A stretch of DNA of 64,000 bases from Niastella populi. Its GTDB lineage: Bacteria; Bacteroidota; Bacteroidia; Chitinophagales; Chitinophagaceae. Below, in pieces: positions 1 to 7,800 of the stretch; the first letter of the stretch is position 1, and each line of letters starts with the position of its first letter. The translations under genes were made by a program, and so were the position numbers. Where the stretch lies: the NCBI RefSeq assembly GCF_002078015.1, contig NZ_LWBP01000194.1:29052-93051 (forward strand), given 5' to 3'. Below the pieces are notes generated by a model. The model did not search any database and had not been told where the DNA came from. It was given only the letters and a program-made list of their open reading frames with translations.

Positions 1-33
1 TAGCAGCGAAGCTGCAAGTCGCGGCAGCAACCA

Positions 34-62
34 CAAACAACAAACCACAAACAACAAACTAA
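34..62. repeat. AAACCAC-type word repeat ahead of the SusD gene
   Basis: Short direct repeats of AAACCACAAACAAC-like words end 15 bases before the SusD start. The same word family recurs, in either strand sense, near 24.2, 27.0 and 63.95 kb. The region before it (1-33) would be the SusC-SusD spacer if the usual order holds, but SusC lies outside the window. Confidence 0.6.
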
Positions 63-76
63 CTAATAATACCACA

Positions 77-1687
77 ATGAACAAACAATATAATTATCTG
101 CTTACTATAGCGACCGTCGCATTACTGGCGACCGGTTGCACAAAGGACTTCAAGGATTACAACAAGAATCCGTATGGCGCAAGCAATGACGACCTGCTGC
201 CCGATTACGGCCTGGTTGTTGGACAATTAAAAGAAGCGCAACGTTCTATTTATGTATACCAGCCGGCATGGGTTACCCAACTGCAGCAGAACCTGATGGG
301 TGATGTGTATAGCGGTTATATGATGCCGCCTACCCCATTCCGTGGCAACAGCAACAACATGAATTACGATTTGGTCGACGGCTGGAACCTGTACGTCATG
401 AGCGCCGCCTATTCCAGTCCCGAAGCCAGCGTTATGGCGCCGTTATCGAGCGTGGAGAACATCACCAAAACCTCAGCGCCCGATCTGTATGCCATGGGCA
501 AAATACTGAAAGTAGAAGCCATGCACCGCGTGAGCGATATCTTCGGTCCCATCATGTATTCGAAATATAAAGTAAGGGCCGAAGACGGCGGTTATGACTA
601 CGATTCGCAGCAGGAAGCATACAATAATTTCTTTAAAGACCTGAACGAAGCAATTACCATTCTTACACCGCTTCGTGCAGAAAAATCAACGCCTACATTT
701 ACCAATGCCGACATGGTTTACGGCGGCAGTTATGCGAAATGGTTACAATTCGCCAACTCATTGCGTTTGCGCCTCGCTTTACGTATTGTGAAAGCCGATG
801 CGGCCAAAGCAAAAAATGAAGGGGAAGCCGCCCTCGCAAATGTGGGCGGACTGTTAAAAGAAGCCGCCGACAATTTCAGCATCAACATCGGCGCCACCGA
901 ACACCCGTTGAACACTATCAGCGGCGCATGGTACGATATTCGCATGGGCGCACCCATTGAATCGATCATGAATGGTTATAAAGACCCGCGCCTTCCAAAA
1001 TACTTTTTACCTGCAAAAGAAGCAGTTGTTGCCGGCCAGTACAAGGGCATTCGCAACGGGATCGATATCGACGCAAAAAGCAGGTACCAGGACTATTCAG
1101 CCCTGGCTGAACTACCCAGCCTGCTGCAGCTGATGCCGGCCGCCGAAGCCTGGTTCCTGAAAGCAGAAGCAGCCCTGCGTGGCTGGACAGGCGCCGGTAA
1201 CATCCGCGAAAATTATGAAGACGGTATCAAAACTTCATTCGCCCAATATGGCTTACATCCTGACAGCGCGCTCAAATACCTGAATGATGCGGTCAGCAAA
1301 CCGCTGCCCTATACCGATCCAAAAGCGGTTACACCCGGACAAAACGATATACCCAACGGCTCGCAATGGCTCAGCACCATTACCATTCAATGGGAAGATG
1401 CCGACACATTCGAGAAAAAACTCGAAAGGATCATTACCCAGAAATGGATCAGCACGTTTCCTGACGGACAGGAAGCATGGAGCGAGTTTCGCAGAACAGG
1501 TTATCCGAAACTGTTCCCTGTTGTGATCAACAACAGCGCCGGCAAAATTTCTACCAATACGTTTATCCGTCGCATTAACCTGCCCCCCGATGAATACCTC
1601 ACCAATCCGAAAGGCGCCCAGCGCGCAGCAGCTACGTTGGGTGGGCCGGATAACGGGGGAACCAGGTTGTGGTGGGACAGGCCGTGA
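77..1687 (+). CDS. SusD/RagB-family outer-membrane nutrient-binding lipoprotein
   Basis: A SusD-like surface lipoprotein of 536 residues. SusD proteins cap a SusC TonB-dependent channel and bind glycans or other oligomers for uptake. Residues 1-20 form a lipoprotein signal with a lipobox ending in ATGC, so Cys21 should be lipidated, followed by Asp/Lys-rich residues typical of surface export. The body has the helical TPR-like character of the family, with motifs such as the YAMGKILKVEAMHRVSDIFGP segment (about 135-157), and the C-terminus is rich in Trp and Arg as usual. It resembles the SusD-like_2 subgroup more than classical starch SusD. The SusC partner is expected just upstream, outside the window. 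No glycosidase follows directly, so the substrate cannot be inferred. Confidence 0.93.
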   Translation: MNKQYNYLLTIATVALLATGCTKDFKDYNKNPYGASNDDLLPDYGLVVGQLKEAQRSIYVYQPAWVTQLQQNLMGDVYSGYMMPPTPFRGNSNNMNYDLVDGWNLYVMSAAYSSPEASVMAPLSSVENITKTSAPDLYAMGKILKVEAMHRVSDIFGPIMYSKYKVRAEDGGYDYDSQQEAYNNFFKDLNEAITILTPLRAEKSTPTFTNADMVYGGSYAKWLQFANSLRLRLALRIVKADAAKAKNEGEAALANVGGLLKEAADNFSINIGATEHPLNTISGAWYDIRMGAPIESIMNGYKDPRLPKYFLPAKEAVVAGQYKGIRNGIDIDAKSRYQDYSALAELPSLLQLMPAAEAWFLKAEAALRGWTGAGNIRENYEDGIKTSFAQYGLHPDSALKYLNDAVSKPLPYTDPKAVTPGQNDIPNGSQWLSTITIQWEDADTFEKKLERIITQKWISTFPDGQEAWSEFRRTGYPKLFPVVINNSAGKISTNTFIRRINLPPDEYLTNPKGAQRAAATLGGPDNGGTRLWWDRP

Positions 1688-1688
1688 A

Positions 1689-1738
1689 TTAGTTGACTTG
1701 CTGACGAGTTAACTAGTTAACTCGTCAACAAGTTAACC
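1689..1738. repeat. GTTGACGAGTTAAC-family inverted repeat at the 3' end of susD
   Basis: Immediately after the SusD stop lies an almost perfect inverted repeat with arms of about 23 nt centred on AGTTAACTAGTTAACT. It is made of the 8-nt words AGTTGACG and AGTTAACT. Related tandem arrays follow the histidine kinase (32856-32903) and the protein ending at 49859, in the same orientation relative to each gene. It could act as an RNA hairpin at the mRNA 3' end. There is no U-tract, so a classical intrinsic terminator is not supported. Confidence 0.75.
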
Positions 1739-1778
1739 TGCATAAAGAGTCTATGATCAAAGGAGGTTAAGAAAGCAG

Positions 1779-2020
1779 CACCCCGGCAAAGGAGAAAATT
1801 GCAACCTATCCGGCGCCGGGGCAATGCGGGCAAAAAGAGCTTAAAGGGGAGTTCTCTTTTGCTCAGTTGTGAATTTCGATTTTATGCTTCTGTGAAAGCC
1901 GGGTGCAAACGAATAAAAGGGTTTGAAGAAGGTCTCTCTTATTCGACGTCCCGGCTTCGCAGAGGCTAAGAGATCTAAGGAGTAAAAGAGTTTGAAGAAG
2001 GTCTCTTTTACTCCTTTCTC
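1779..2020 (+). ncRNA. Cluster of strong RNA hairpins (candidate structured RNA)
   Basis: Four hairpins follow each other in about 240 nt: CCCCGGC/GCCGGGG (about 1782-1822), hairpin A (1829-1863, AAAAAGAG against CTCTTTT), hairpin B (1910-1945, inside an outer GCCGGG/CCCGGC stem, about 1895-1958) and hairpin C (1978-2014). B and C align base for base over 34 nt and share the core GTTTGAAGAAGGTCTCT. One stem pair changes A-T to G-C between them, which is compensatory. A T-rich run (TTTCTCTTTTTAT) follows C and could terminate transcription. The cluster may be a 3' UTR of susD, a small RNA or a leader toward the sigma gene. No known RNA family was recognised. Confidence 0.45.
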
Positions 2021-2029
2021 TTTTTATAC

Positions 2030-2125
2030 TAAACGCTTAGCCAGGCTCCGAAATGCGTTTTCCAGAATAATTTCGAAAAGCCGAAATGCGGAGGGCAGCG
2101 TTCTGCGCTAAGCATTCAGCGGCCG
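2030..2125. repeat. CCGAAATGCG-core intergenic repeat, copy 1
   Basis: Core words CCGAAATGCG (2048-2057) and CAGAATAATTTC are flanked by AACGCTTAG and GCGCTAAGCATT-type words. A closely similar core, with CCGAAATGCG and CGAATAATTTC at the same spacing, stands at 7842-7880. The element lies between the hairpin cluster and the sigma-gene promoter. It is noncoding. Confidence 0.6.
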
Positions 2126-2201
2126 TGCTTTTCATATATAAATTATCTGATATCACTTATCTTTTCTTTGCAGTTTTCTGCCCCTGCACTTCCGGGAAGG
2201 T

Positions 2202-2209
2202 TAATTTTG
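2202..2209 (+). promoter_or_regulatory. TAATTTTG -7 promoter box for the ECF sigma gene
   Basis: The sequence matches the Bacteroidota -7 consensus TAnnTTTG exactly and lies 21 bases before the GTG start at 2231. A weak T-rich -33 region (TTTTCTG, about 2174-2180) sits about 21 nt upstream. The implied 5' leader is around 15 nt. Confidence 0.5.
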
Positions 2210-2230
2210 TCTTAACTTTCAGGTAAGAAC

Positions 2231-2824
2231 GTGCAAAATTATCCTATACATACCGACGATCAATTGCTGAAACGGCTCTATCAGAACGATGAAGGGGCGT
2301 TCGCCGAAATTTATAACCGGTATTGGAAACCGCTCTACACTTCTGCTCACAATATACTACAGGTAAGGGAAGCCGCACAGGATGCCGTGCAGGAAGTTTT
2401 TATATCCCTGTGGAAACGCCGCCAGGATCTTCAGGTTGATGTATTGCAATCGTATCTGCATCAGGCAGTTCGCTTTCAGGTATTTAAAGCCGTCAGGGCC
2501 GGGAAAACCGACCAGGATTTTTTCAACAGGCTCTCCCTGATCTCAAAAGACATCCTTATAGAAGACCCCGTATTGTTCAAGGAACTCGAAAGCATTTACC
2601 AGCAGCTCATTCAATCGTTACCTCCCGATGAACAGGAGATCTTCCTGCTCCATCGCGATGGCGGGCTCACCTATAAACAGATCGCCGAACAAAAAAATAT
2701 CTCGGTAAAAACAGTGGAGAAGAAAATGAGCCGCGCGCTGAAGGAAATACGTTATGGAATGGATGATGCCATGCTGGTGGTATTGGTGACTTCGGCTACA
2801 ATGATGCTTCCACATAATTTCTGA
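2231..2824 (+). CDS. ECF RNA polymerase sigma-70 factor (Bacteroidota family), orphan
   Basis: A 197-residue ECF sigma factor. Region 2 (about 15-85) includes AQDAVQEVFISLWKRR, which melts and binds the -10 region. Region 4 (about 125-185) carries LPPDEQEIFLLHRDGGLTYK and a helix-turn-helix ending SVKTVEKKMSRALKEIR. The start is GTG at 2231, chosen because the ORF begins one residue before the usual DDQLLKRL motif and a TAnnTTTG box lies 21 bases upstream. Bacteroidota ECF factors are normally followed by a FecR-like anti-sigma factor and a SusC gene. Here the next gene is an HD phosphohydrolase. The last 20 residues are unusually hydrophobic (MLVVLVTSATMML), as in some members of this group. 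Confidence 0.93.
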   Translation: MQNYPIHTDDQLLKRLYQNDEGAFAEIYNRYWKPLYTSAHNILQVREAAQDAVQEVFISLWKRRQDLQVDVLQSYLHQAVRFQVFKAVRAGKTDQDFFNRLSLISKDILIEDPVLFKELESIYQQLIQSLPPDEQEIFLLHRDGGLTYKQIAEQKNISVKTVEKKMSRALKEIRYGMDDAMLVVLVTSATMMLPHNF

Positions 2825-2865
2825 TTTAGAGATTTTAGATTTAGAGATTACAATCGCGAAATTTC

Positions 2866-2873
2866 TATTTTTG
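2866..2873 (+). promoter_or_regulatory. TATTTTTG box five bases before a start codon
   Basis: A perfect TAnnTTTG box ends 5 nt before the ATG of the HD gene (2878). If used, transcription would begin at or next to the A of ATG, giving a leaderless mRNA. The helicase gene at 27186 has the same box at the same distance. Confidence 0.4.
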
Positions 2874-2877
2874 CCCA

Positions 2878-3528
2878 ATGAACAAACAACAAATCATTGA
2901 AGCAACTATAAAACACGTACAGGACACACTTAAAGACGCCGAAGGCGGGCACGACTGGTGGCATATTCATCGTGTATGGAAAACAGCGCAACTGATCGCC
3001 GCCGCAGAACATGCCGATGAACTGGTGGTTTCGCTGGGCGCCCTGCTGCACGACATTGCCGATTCAAAGTTCCATAATGGCGATGAAACGATCGGCCCGC
3101 GTATGGCCCGCGAATGGCTGGTATCACTGGGCGTGGAAGAAAGCGTAATAGCCCATGTTGAAAATATAATCACCCACATCTCTTTCAAAGGCGGCAATCA
3201 CCAGCAGGCTTTTAAATCGAAAGAACTCGATATTGTGCAGGATGCCGACCGCCTCGACGCACTTGGCGCCATTGGTATTGCCCGCGCATTTAATTACGGT
3301 GGATTTAAGAACCGGCCCCTGTATGATCCGGCCGTTCCACCCAATCTCGCCATGAACAAGGAACAATACAAGAATAACCAGGCGCCTACCATCAATCATT
3401 TTTATGAGAAGTTGCTGTTGTTAAAAGACAGGATGAATACGGAGACGGGGAAAAATTTAGCTATCCAACGGCATGAATTTATGGAAGGTTATCTTAAACA
3501 GTTTTATTATGAGTGGAACGCAGAGTAA
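2878..3528 (+). CDS. HD-domain phosphohydrolase (YedJ-like)
   Basis: A 216-residue cytoplasmic HD-superfamily metal-dependent phosphohydrolase. His25/His29/His31 in the segment GHDWWHIHR, His58-Asp59 in LLHDIAD and Asp122/124/127 in QDADRLDALG form the expected metal site. The last motif is typical of the YedJ-like group, whose true substrate is unsettled (phosphate or pyrophosphate esters of nucleotides are likely). Length is usual for the group. It stands 53 nt after the sigma gene and may be read with it or from its own TATTTTTG box. It converges on surE, with an inverted repeat between. Confidence 0.9.
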   Translation: MNKQQIIEATIKHVQDTLKDAEGGHDWWHIHRVWKTAQLIAAAEHADELVVSLGALLHDIADSKFHNGDETIGPRMAREWLVSLGVEESVIAHVENIITHISFKGGNHQQAFKSKELDIVQDADRLDALGAIGIARAFNYGGFKNRPLYDPAVPPNLAMNKEQYKNNQAPTINHFYEKLLLLKDRMNTETGKNLAIQRHEFMEGYLKQFYYEWNAE

Positions 3529-3640
3529 TATTGAATATTGAACCGAAGAATGTTGAATGTCGAAGTAAATACAGTCCCGATCTTAAAATTTGTATTTCAC
3601 TTCTACATTCAACATTGAGCATTCGACATTCAATATTCTT
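3529..3640. repeat. GAATATTGAATGTCGAATG-type inverted repeat between convergent genes
   Basis: Arms of about 40 nt made of 7-nt words (GAATATT, GAATGTC, GAATGTT) face each other across an AT-rich centre. The left arm begins at the TAA stop of the HD gene (TAATATTGAA). The right arm ends 4 bases from the surE stop. Placement suggests a bidirectional 3'-end hairpin. Words of the same family occur at 13705-13742 and 53980-54012. Confidence 0.75.
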
Positions 3641-4383
3641 TACGAAACCGGCTGTTTGATCAGCACTTCCTTCAATCGCCTCTCATCTGTAAGATCGAGC
3701 CGAAGCGGTGTAATGCTCACATAATCATTTTCAACGGCATAGCGGTCTGTGCCTTCTTCAGCAGGTTCCAGCGGCGTTACCGTAAACCAGTAATGTTTGC
3801 GGCCCATCGGGTCAACACCGGGAACTATTTTGCCATCGTATAAGCGAACCGACTGGCGGGTCCACTGGATGCCCTTCGGTTGTTGAGGGAAGTTTACGTT
3901 GTATAAAGCCAGATCGGGATTCTCAAATAATATCGCCAGCGTTTTTTCAACATACGGCGCCAGGGCTTCGAAATCGGGCTCTGTTTTACCTACCGGCGTA
4001 CTTAATGCAATACCCCTCATGCCTAACAGCACCGCCTGTTTGGCGGCCGCCAGCGTACCGGAATGCCACATGCCATTGCCAAGGTTAGGCCCCATATTTA
4101 TGCCGGATAAAACAATATCGGTATGCGCGTATAAATGACTGCCCAATGCCACACAATCGGCCGGCGTTCCGTTCACCCGCCAGGCTTCTATTCCATCTCC
4201 TTCAAATGCTATGGGCGATTTCTTCAGCGACAATGGACGGGAATGCGTTACGGCATGCCCCATAGAACTTTGTTCAACATCGGGCGCAATTACAGTAACC
4301 TTTCCAAAACGAGAAGCTATTCTGGCAAGCGCGGCAATACCCGGACTATAAATTCCGTCGTCGTTCGTGATCAAAATGGTCAT
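3640..4383 (-). CDS. surE: 5'/3'-nucleotidase SurE
   Basis: SurE dephosphorylates nucleoside 5'- and 3'-monophosphates and short polyphosphates in stationary-phase survival. The 247-residue protein begins MTILITNDDGIYSPGI, with the metal-binding Asp8-Asp9 and Ser39/40, and Asn96 in SGINMGPNLG, all in canonical positions. VNGTPADCV (about 70-78) is also a family motif. Length is normal. It is divergent from the lipid kinase gene, with 95 nt between the two starts. Confidence 0.97.
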   Translation of the reverse strand: MTILITNDDGIYSPGIAALARIASRFGKVTVIAPDVEQSSMGHAVTHSRPLSLKKSPIAFEGDGIEAWRVNGTPADCVALGSHLYAHTDIVLSGINMGPNLGNGMWHSGTLAAAKQAVLLGMRGIALSTPVGKTEPDFEALAPYVEKTLAILFENPDLALYNVNFPQQPKGIQWTRQSVRLYDGKIVPGVDPMGRKHYWFTVTPLEPAEEGTDRYAVENDYVSITPLRLDLTDERRLKEVLIKQPVS

Positions 4384-4478
4384 AGGTTATCAGTATTGGT
4401 TCATTATAAAACAAGGGATTATCATGCCAGCCTGCGTGGTATAATTTTATATTCCATGTTCAGGAATACATACAATGA

Positions 4479-5375
4479 ATGAAAACGATCAACCTTATAC
4501 ATAACCCCGGCGCGGGGGATGAAGCGCACTCTAAATCAACGTTATTAAGACTTATTGAAGCGGCCGGGTACGAATGTAGATATTGTTCTACAGACAGTGA
4601 GTCATGGAAGAATATAGACCCAAAAGCCGATTTTATCGTAATTGCCGGCGGGGATGGCACCATAAAGGAAACGATAACCGAACTTTTAAAATCAGGGAAC
4701 GCAGCGAAAAGGCTGCCCATTGCCCTACTTCCCTGCGGTACCGCCAACAATATTGCAACCTCCTTAGATATAAAAGGAGAAATGATCGATATCATTCGCA
4801 AGTGGAGCAATCCCGAAACTACAGCCATAGATGTGGGTGAGGTCTTTTTTTTTGAAGAGAAACCCCATTTTTTTATTGAAAGTTTCGGTTATGGATTATT
4901 CCCCTACCTGATGAAGGAAATGAAAAAAACGGGCAAAAACAAGATCGAAGATAAAGAGGAGAAAATAAAAGCGGCCCAGCAACTGATGCACGACATATCG
5001 CATTCGTACAAACCGCATTACTGTGAACTGTTCATCGATGGGGAAGACCATAGCGGCGAATTCCTTATGGCTGAGATCATGAATACCCGCTTTATTGGTC
5101 CCAACCTTTTTCTTTCGCCACACGGCCATCCCGGCGACGGCACTTTCGAAGTGGTGCTGATACCGGGCGAAGACCAGAAAAAATTTGCAGCCTATGTCGA
5201 TAGCAAGATCAACAATTCGGAAGTAGCTTATTCGTTTGTTACCATCAAGGCCGAAGACGTTAAAATAAAATGGAAAGGCACCCACGTGCATGTAGATGAT
5301 CAACAGGTAACCCTAAAAGAAAATGCACCTGTTCATGTACAGGTGCAAAAGAATGCATTGACGTTCTTGATCTAG
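4479..5375 (+). CDS. Diacylglycerol kinase-family lipid kinase (YegS/DagK-like)
   Basis: A soluble lipid kinase of 298 residues in the DAGK catalytic superfamily. The nucleotide-binding signature GGDGT is at 57-61, PCGTANNIA at about 85-93 and the C-terminal beta domain with GDGTFEVVLIPGE at about 220-233. Members phosphorylate diacylglycerol or related lipids or polyprenols; which is used here is unknown. The start is the ATG at 4479. A TTTTATATT region about 30 nt upstream may belong to its promoter. The stop is followed by a GTGTG/CACAC palindrome (5378-5410). Confidence 0.92.
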   Translation: MKTINLIHNPGAGDEAHSKSTLLRLIEAAGYECRYCSTDSESWKNIDPKADFIVIAGGDGTIKETITELLKSGNAAKRLPIALLPCGTANNIATSLDIKGEMIDIIRKWSNPETTAIDVGEVFFFEEKPHFFIESFGYGLFPYLMKEMKKTGKNKIEDKEEKIKAAQQLMHDISHSYKPHYCELFIDGEDHSGEFLMAEIMNTRFIGPNLFLSPHGHPGDGTFEVVLIPGEDQKKFAAYVDSKINNSEVAYSFVTIKAEDVKIKWKGTHVHVDDQQVTLKENAPVHVQVQKNALTFLI

Positions 5376-5377
5376 GC

Positions 5378-5410
5378 AAGTGTGTCACGTTTTGGAAACG
5401 TGGCACACTT
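5378..5410. repeat. GTGTGGCACAC-family palindrome, copy 1
   Basis: Fifteen-base arms, AAGTGTGTCACGTTT and AAACGTGGCACACTT, separated by TGG. They pair fully except for one wobble. The element begins two bases after the lipid kinase stop codon and can act as a 3'-end hairpin. The same core occurs at 6101, 31157, 44801 and 60793. Confidence 0.85.
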
Positions 5411-5414
5411 AAAT

Positions 5415-5789
5415 TTATAGTAAGGTAAACTCGATAACATGTATTTGTATATTCGGTTTTTGCGGCAGGTTGATCAGCAGCTTTGGTGTTCGTAGACTTA
5501 TAACCGGTATATTTTGAATCGAACGGGCAAAATCCCTCATGATGCTTGGTGGTCAGTAGGTGTAGATATACTTGCCGGGATATTCAACATTTGCCAACCC
5601 GTCGCGGCTTTCCCATATTTTGGTGAACACATCCTGTACAATTTCTTCGGCGTCGACCCGGGTCATTTGCAATACAAAAGAAAACAACCGCAATTTGTAC
5701 AGGTCAAATAACCGCCTGAAGGCATCCTTATGGCCACGGGCTACCTGTTGTTATAATATCCTATCGGTATATGTGTTGTTAAATGACAC
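5415..5789 (-). pseudogene. Remnant of an ECF sigma factor gene fused to an unrelated 3' segment
   Basis: On the minus strand a single frame runs from a GTG at 5789 to a TAA at 5415, broken by TAA at 5751-5753 and TGA at 5553-5555. The part between these stops reads QQVARGHKDAFRRLFDLYK, continuing with DAEEIVQDVFTKIWESR. That is clear sigma region 2 of the Bacteroidota ECF type. The first stop replaces what is normally a Leu codon in the ELLQQVARGD-type motif. Region 4 is gone. After the second stop the frame stays open for 45 codons (through RTPKLLINLPQKPN to the end), which are not sigma sequence and were not recognised. An internal deletion plus point mutations explain this. It is not expected to be functional. 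Confidence 0.85.
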
Positions 5790-5885
5790 GCCGGCGCCGG
5801 TTGTTTTGGTTCTTAGCTGACTAAGTTAATCATAAATATGTTGTTTTCTATTCACCCGTAAAAAAATGCGCTGCCGGTTTATCCA

Positions 5886-5921
5886 GGCAAACGATTGTAA
5901 CGGTGTATGCAAACGATTGCA
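5886..5921. promoter_or_regulatory. Two operator-like boxes, GGCAAACGATTGTA and TGCAAACGATTGCA
   Basis: The boxes are at 5886-5899 and 5908-5921, exactly 22 bp apart or two helical turns. The second is a near-palindrome (TGCAA-ACGA-TTGCA). LacI-family operators in Bacteroidota often look like GCAAACGTTTGC, so a LacI-type site is possible. They lie about 100-130 bp upstream of the dead sigma gene and may be its fossil control region, or control the possible small transcript ending at 6094. A related word, ACAAACGATTAC, stands at about 24836. Confidence 0.35.
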
Positions 5922-6063
5922 TTTTTTTGATTAACGGCGTATGTTATGCCCGCATTAATTAATGACAATCATAAAATCCAGTGACAGCCATCATAAGAAA
6001 CTACACGTACCTGTTATACATTTGCATTACGGGTTTTTCATAGGATATTTAAAAAATCAGATC

Positions 6064-6094
6064 GAGGCTCCGGTTTTCCGGAGCCTCCTTTTTT
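6064..6094 (+). terminator. Intrinsic terminator, plus strand
   Basis: A perfect 10-bp stem, GAGGCTCCGG and CCGGAGCCTC, with a TTTT loop is followed by CTTTTTT. No convincing gene precedes it on the plus strand between 5790 and 6064. It implies a short transcript from this gap, possibly a small RNA. A 62-codon reading frame (5962-6150) overlaps the stem and is therefore not called. Confidence 0.85.
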
Positions 6095-6100
6095 ATGCGT

Positions 6101-6137
6101 ACAGATGTGCCACACTTTTAACGTGTGGCACATCTGT
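6101..6137. repeat. GTGTGGCACAC-family palindrome, copy 2
   Basis: A perfect 15-bp inverted repeat, ACAGATGTGCCACAC and its complement, around a 7-nt loop, directly after the terminator at 6064-6094. The remaining bases up to the response regulator stop at 6245 are AT-rich and hold nothing else recognisable. Confidence 0.85.
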
Positions 6138-6244
6138 TAAACAGTTTTAAATAATAAAAAGGCGAGCTGCCCCCGAAGGCCAACTCACCCTGTTATACTT
6201 TTTAAATTATTTAATTAATTAAAGGCGATTGTTATAATCATAAG

Positions 6245-7306
6245 TCAGTTCAATAAATTTTCAAGCTCCTTTTCATTCAGTATGGTAATATACCCATCAT
6301 GGATATCGATCAGTTTTTCGCTTTTGAATTCGCTGAGCGTTCTGATCATGGAAGCGGTGGCCGTGCCTGCAATGGCGGCCAGGTTCTCGCGACTTAGGTT
6401 AATAGAGGTTTTGTATTTTCTGTTCACCGTTATAAGCGCGTCGGCAACTTTTTTGCGGAGGGAATTGTAAGCCAGCCCCAACAACAGCTGTTCCTTTTCC
6501 GTAATATTTTTTGCCATCATAGTCATGAAGCGGTTCACCACTTCGCGCCTTGTATTCATTAATGCATCGAACTCATCTTTTGGGATAATAGCCAGTTCGG
6601 TATTTTCCATTGTTTCAGCGCGTTCCTTATAAACAGTGCCTTCCAGCAATGCAACATAGCCGAGAAAATCGCCTTCACCATAGATACCAACGATCAGCTC
6701 TTTTCCTTCTTCATTGGTTTTATACGTTTTTACTTTCCCTTTCTTTATATAATACAACCGCGCTGGGCGATTGCCTTCTACATAAATGATCTGTTTTCTT
6801 TTGTATTTGCAAATGTCGCGGTTCTCTGATAAAAGACTAAGAATGTCCCTTTCATTACAAGTTCTGGCTACATCGTTTATAGCGTGGCCATTTAAATTTA
6901 CGGTTGTAGCCTGCTGAACAAATTCCTGCTTAAACCATTCAGCCCGTTTCAACCTGCATTCAATGGCCTGTAATAGCTCTGTTTTCTCAAATGGTTTGGT
7001 AATATAATCATCGGCCCCCAACTCCATGCCTTTGCGCATTTCAGCGCGTTCTGCGCGGGCACTCATAAAAATAAATGGGGTGTTTCTAATGGCGGGATTT
7101 TTATGTATTAAATGCAGAACGCCAAATCCGTCTAATTGCGGCATAACAACATCACACAGGATCAGGTCTGGTTTTTCTTGCAATGCGATCTCAATACCCA
7201 ACTTCCCATCTTCTGCAGTGAATACCTTGTAATTCGCTAACTCCAGTATATCTGCAATAGTCTCTCTGATTCCGGCATTGTCTTCAATAACAAGAATCTT
7301 TTTCAT
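6245..7306 (-). CDS. Response regulator-CRP/FNR hybrid transcription factor
   Basis: A 353-residue fusion of a CheY receiver with a cyclic-nucleotide-binding/CRP DNA-binding module. Receiver residues 1-120 include Glu8/Asp9, phospho-acceptor Asp52 in LILCDVVMP and Lys104 in YITKPF. Residues about 155-275 form the CRP-type beta roll (YVEGNRPARLYYIKKGKVK, GDFLGYVALLEG). The C-terminal winged helix (about 295-345) includes ENLAAIAGTATASMIRTLSEF. The start at 7306 is preferred over an upstream in-frame start at 7390, which would add 28 unrelated hydrophobic residues. Expression could respond to both phosphorylation and a ligand. No histidine kinase is adjacent. Confidence 0.92.
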   Translation of the reverse strand: MKKILVIEDNAGIRETIADILELANYKVFTAEDGKLGIEIALQEKPDLILCDVVMPQLDGFGVLHLIHKNPAIRNTPFIFMSARAERAEMRKGMELGADDYITKPFEKTELLQAIECRLKRAEWFKQEFVQQATTVNLNGHAINDVARTCNERDILSLLSENRDICKYKRKQIIYVEGNRPARLYYIKKGKVKTYKTNEEGKELIVGIYGEGDFLGYVALLEGTVYKERAETMENTELAIIPKDEFDALMNTRREVVNRFMTMMAKNITEKEQLLLGLAYNSLRKKVADALITVNRKYKTSINLSRENLAAIAGTATASMIRTLSEFKSEKLIDIHDGYITILNEKELENLLN

Positions 7307-7800
7307 GTTTGGTTGAGTTTTAAAGTGTAATAAAAGCTGGTACCATGCTATGGCAAGCACAGATAAAGACAATAGTCTTCGAAGGAACAAAAATTTATAT
7401 GGATCCGGATGGATAAGGTGCGCGGTAAGAGCTACATTTACGGAGAGTGCTATTGTTTTTTCTAAAGCGGGGAGAATAATCTCATCTATTCACTGTAATG
7501 AAGACCATAACAGTGAAGCTACGTTTAAAACCTGCCAAGGATTGGGTTATTGATCAAGCAATGAATCGGTTGGACTGTTAATTTAAAGATAACGTATTTT
7601 ATACATTATTCCCACCGCATCCATAATTTTTTTTACGAATTCGTTTTGCAATCGGTAATGCGTTTTACAAAGAGATTAGTGATTATCGCTTTTCAGGTAA
7701 GACACGGAAGGGAAATGCAAAGTTGCATCATTTCATTTTTTTTATCATCCTGAACTGTTATGTTTGAACAGCTATAAAAAGCATTTTTCAGGCTGTATCG
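7307..7800. other. Gap upstream of the hybrid regulator
   Basis: About 490 nt holding the regulator's 5' region and AT-rich DNA. No gene, RNA or clear promoter box was recognised. The short reading frames here have no family features. Confidence 0.5.

Noticed and set aside
5962..6150. 62-codon frame on the plus strand
   Set aside because: It runs through a perfect intrinsic terminator and a palindrome, and the peptide has no recognisable feature.
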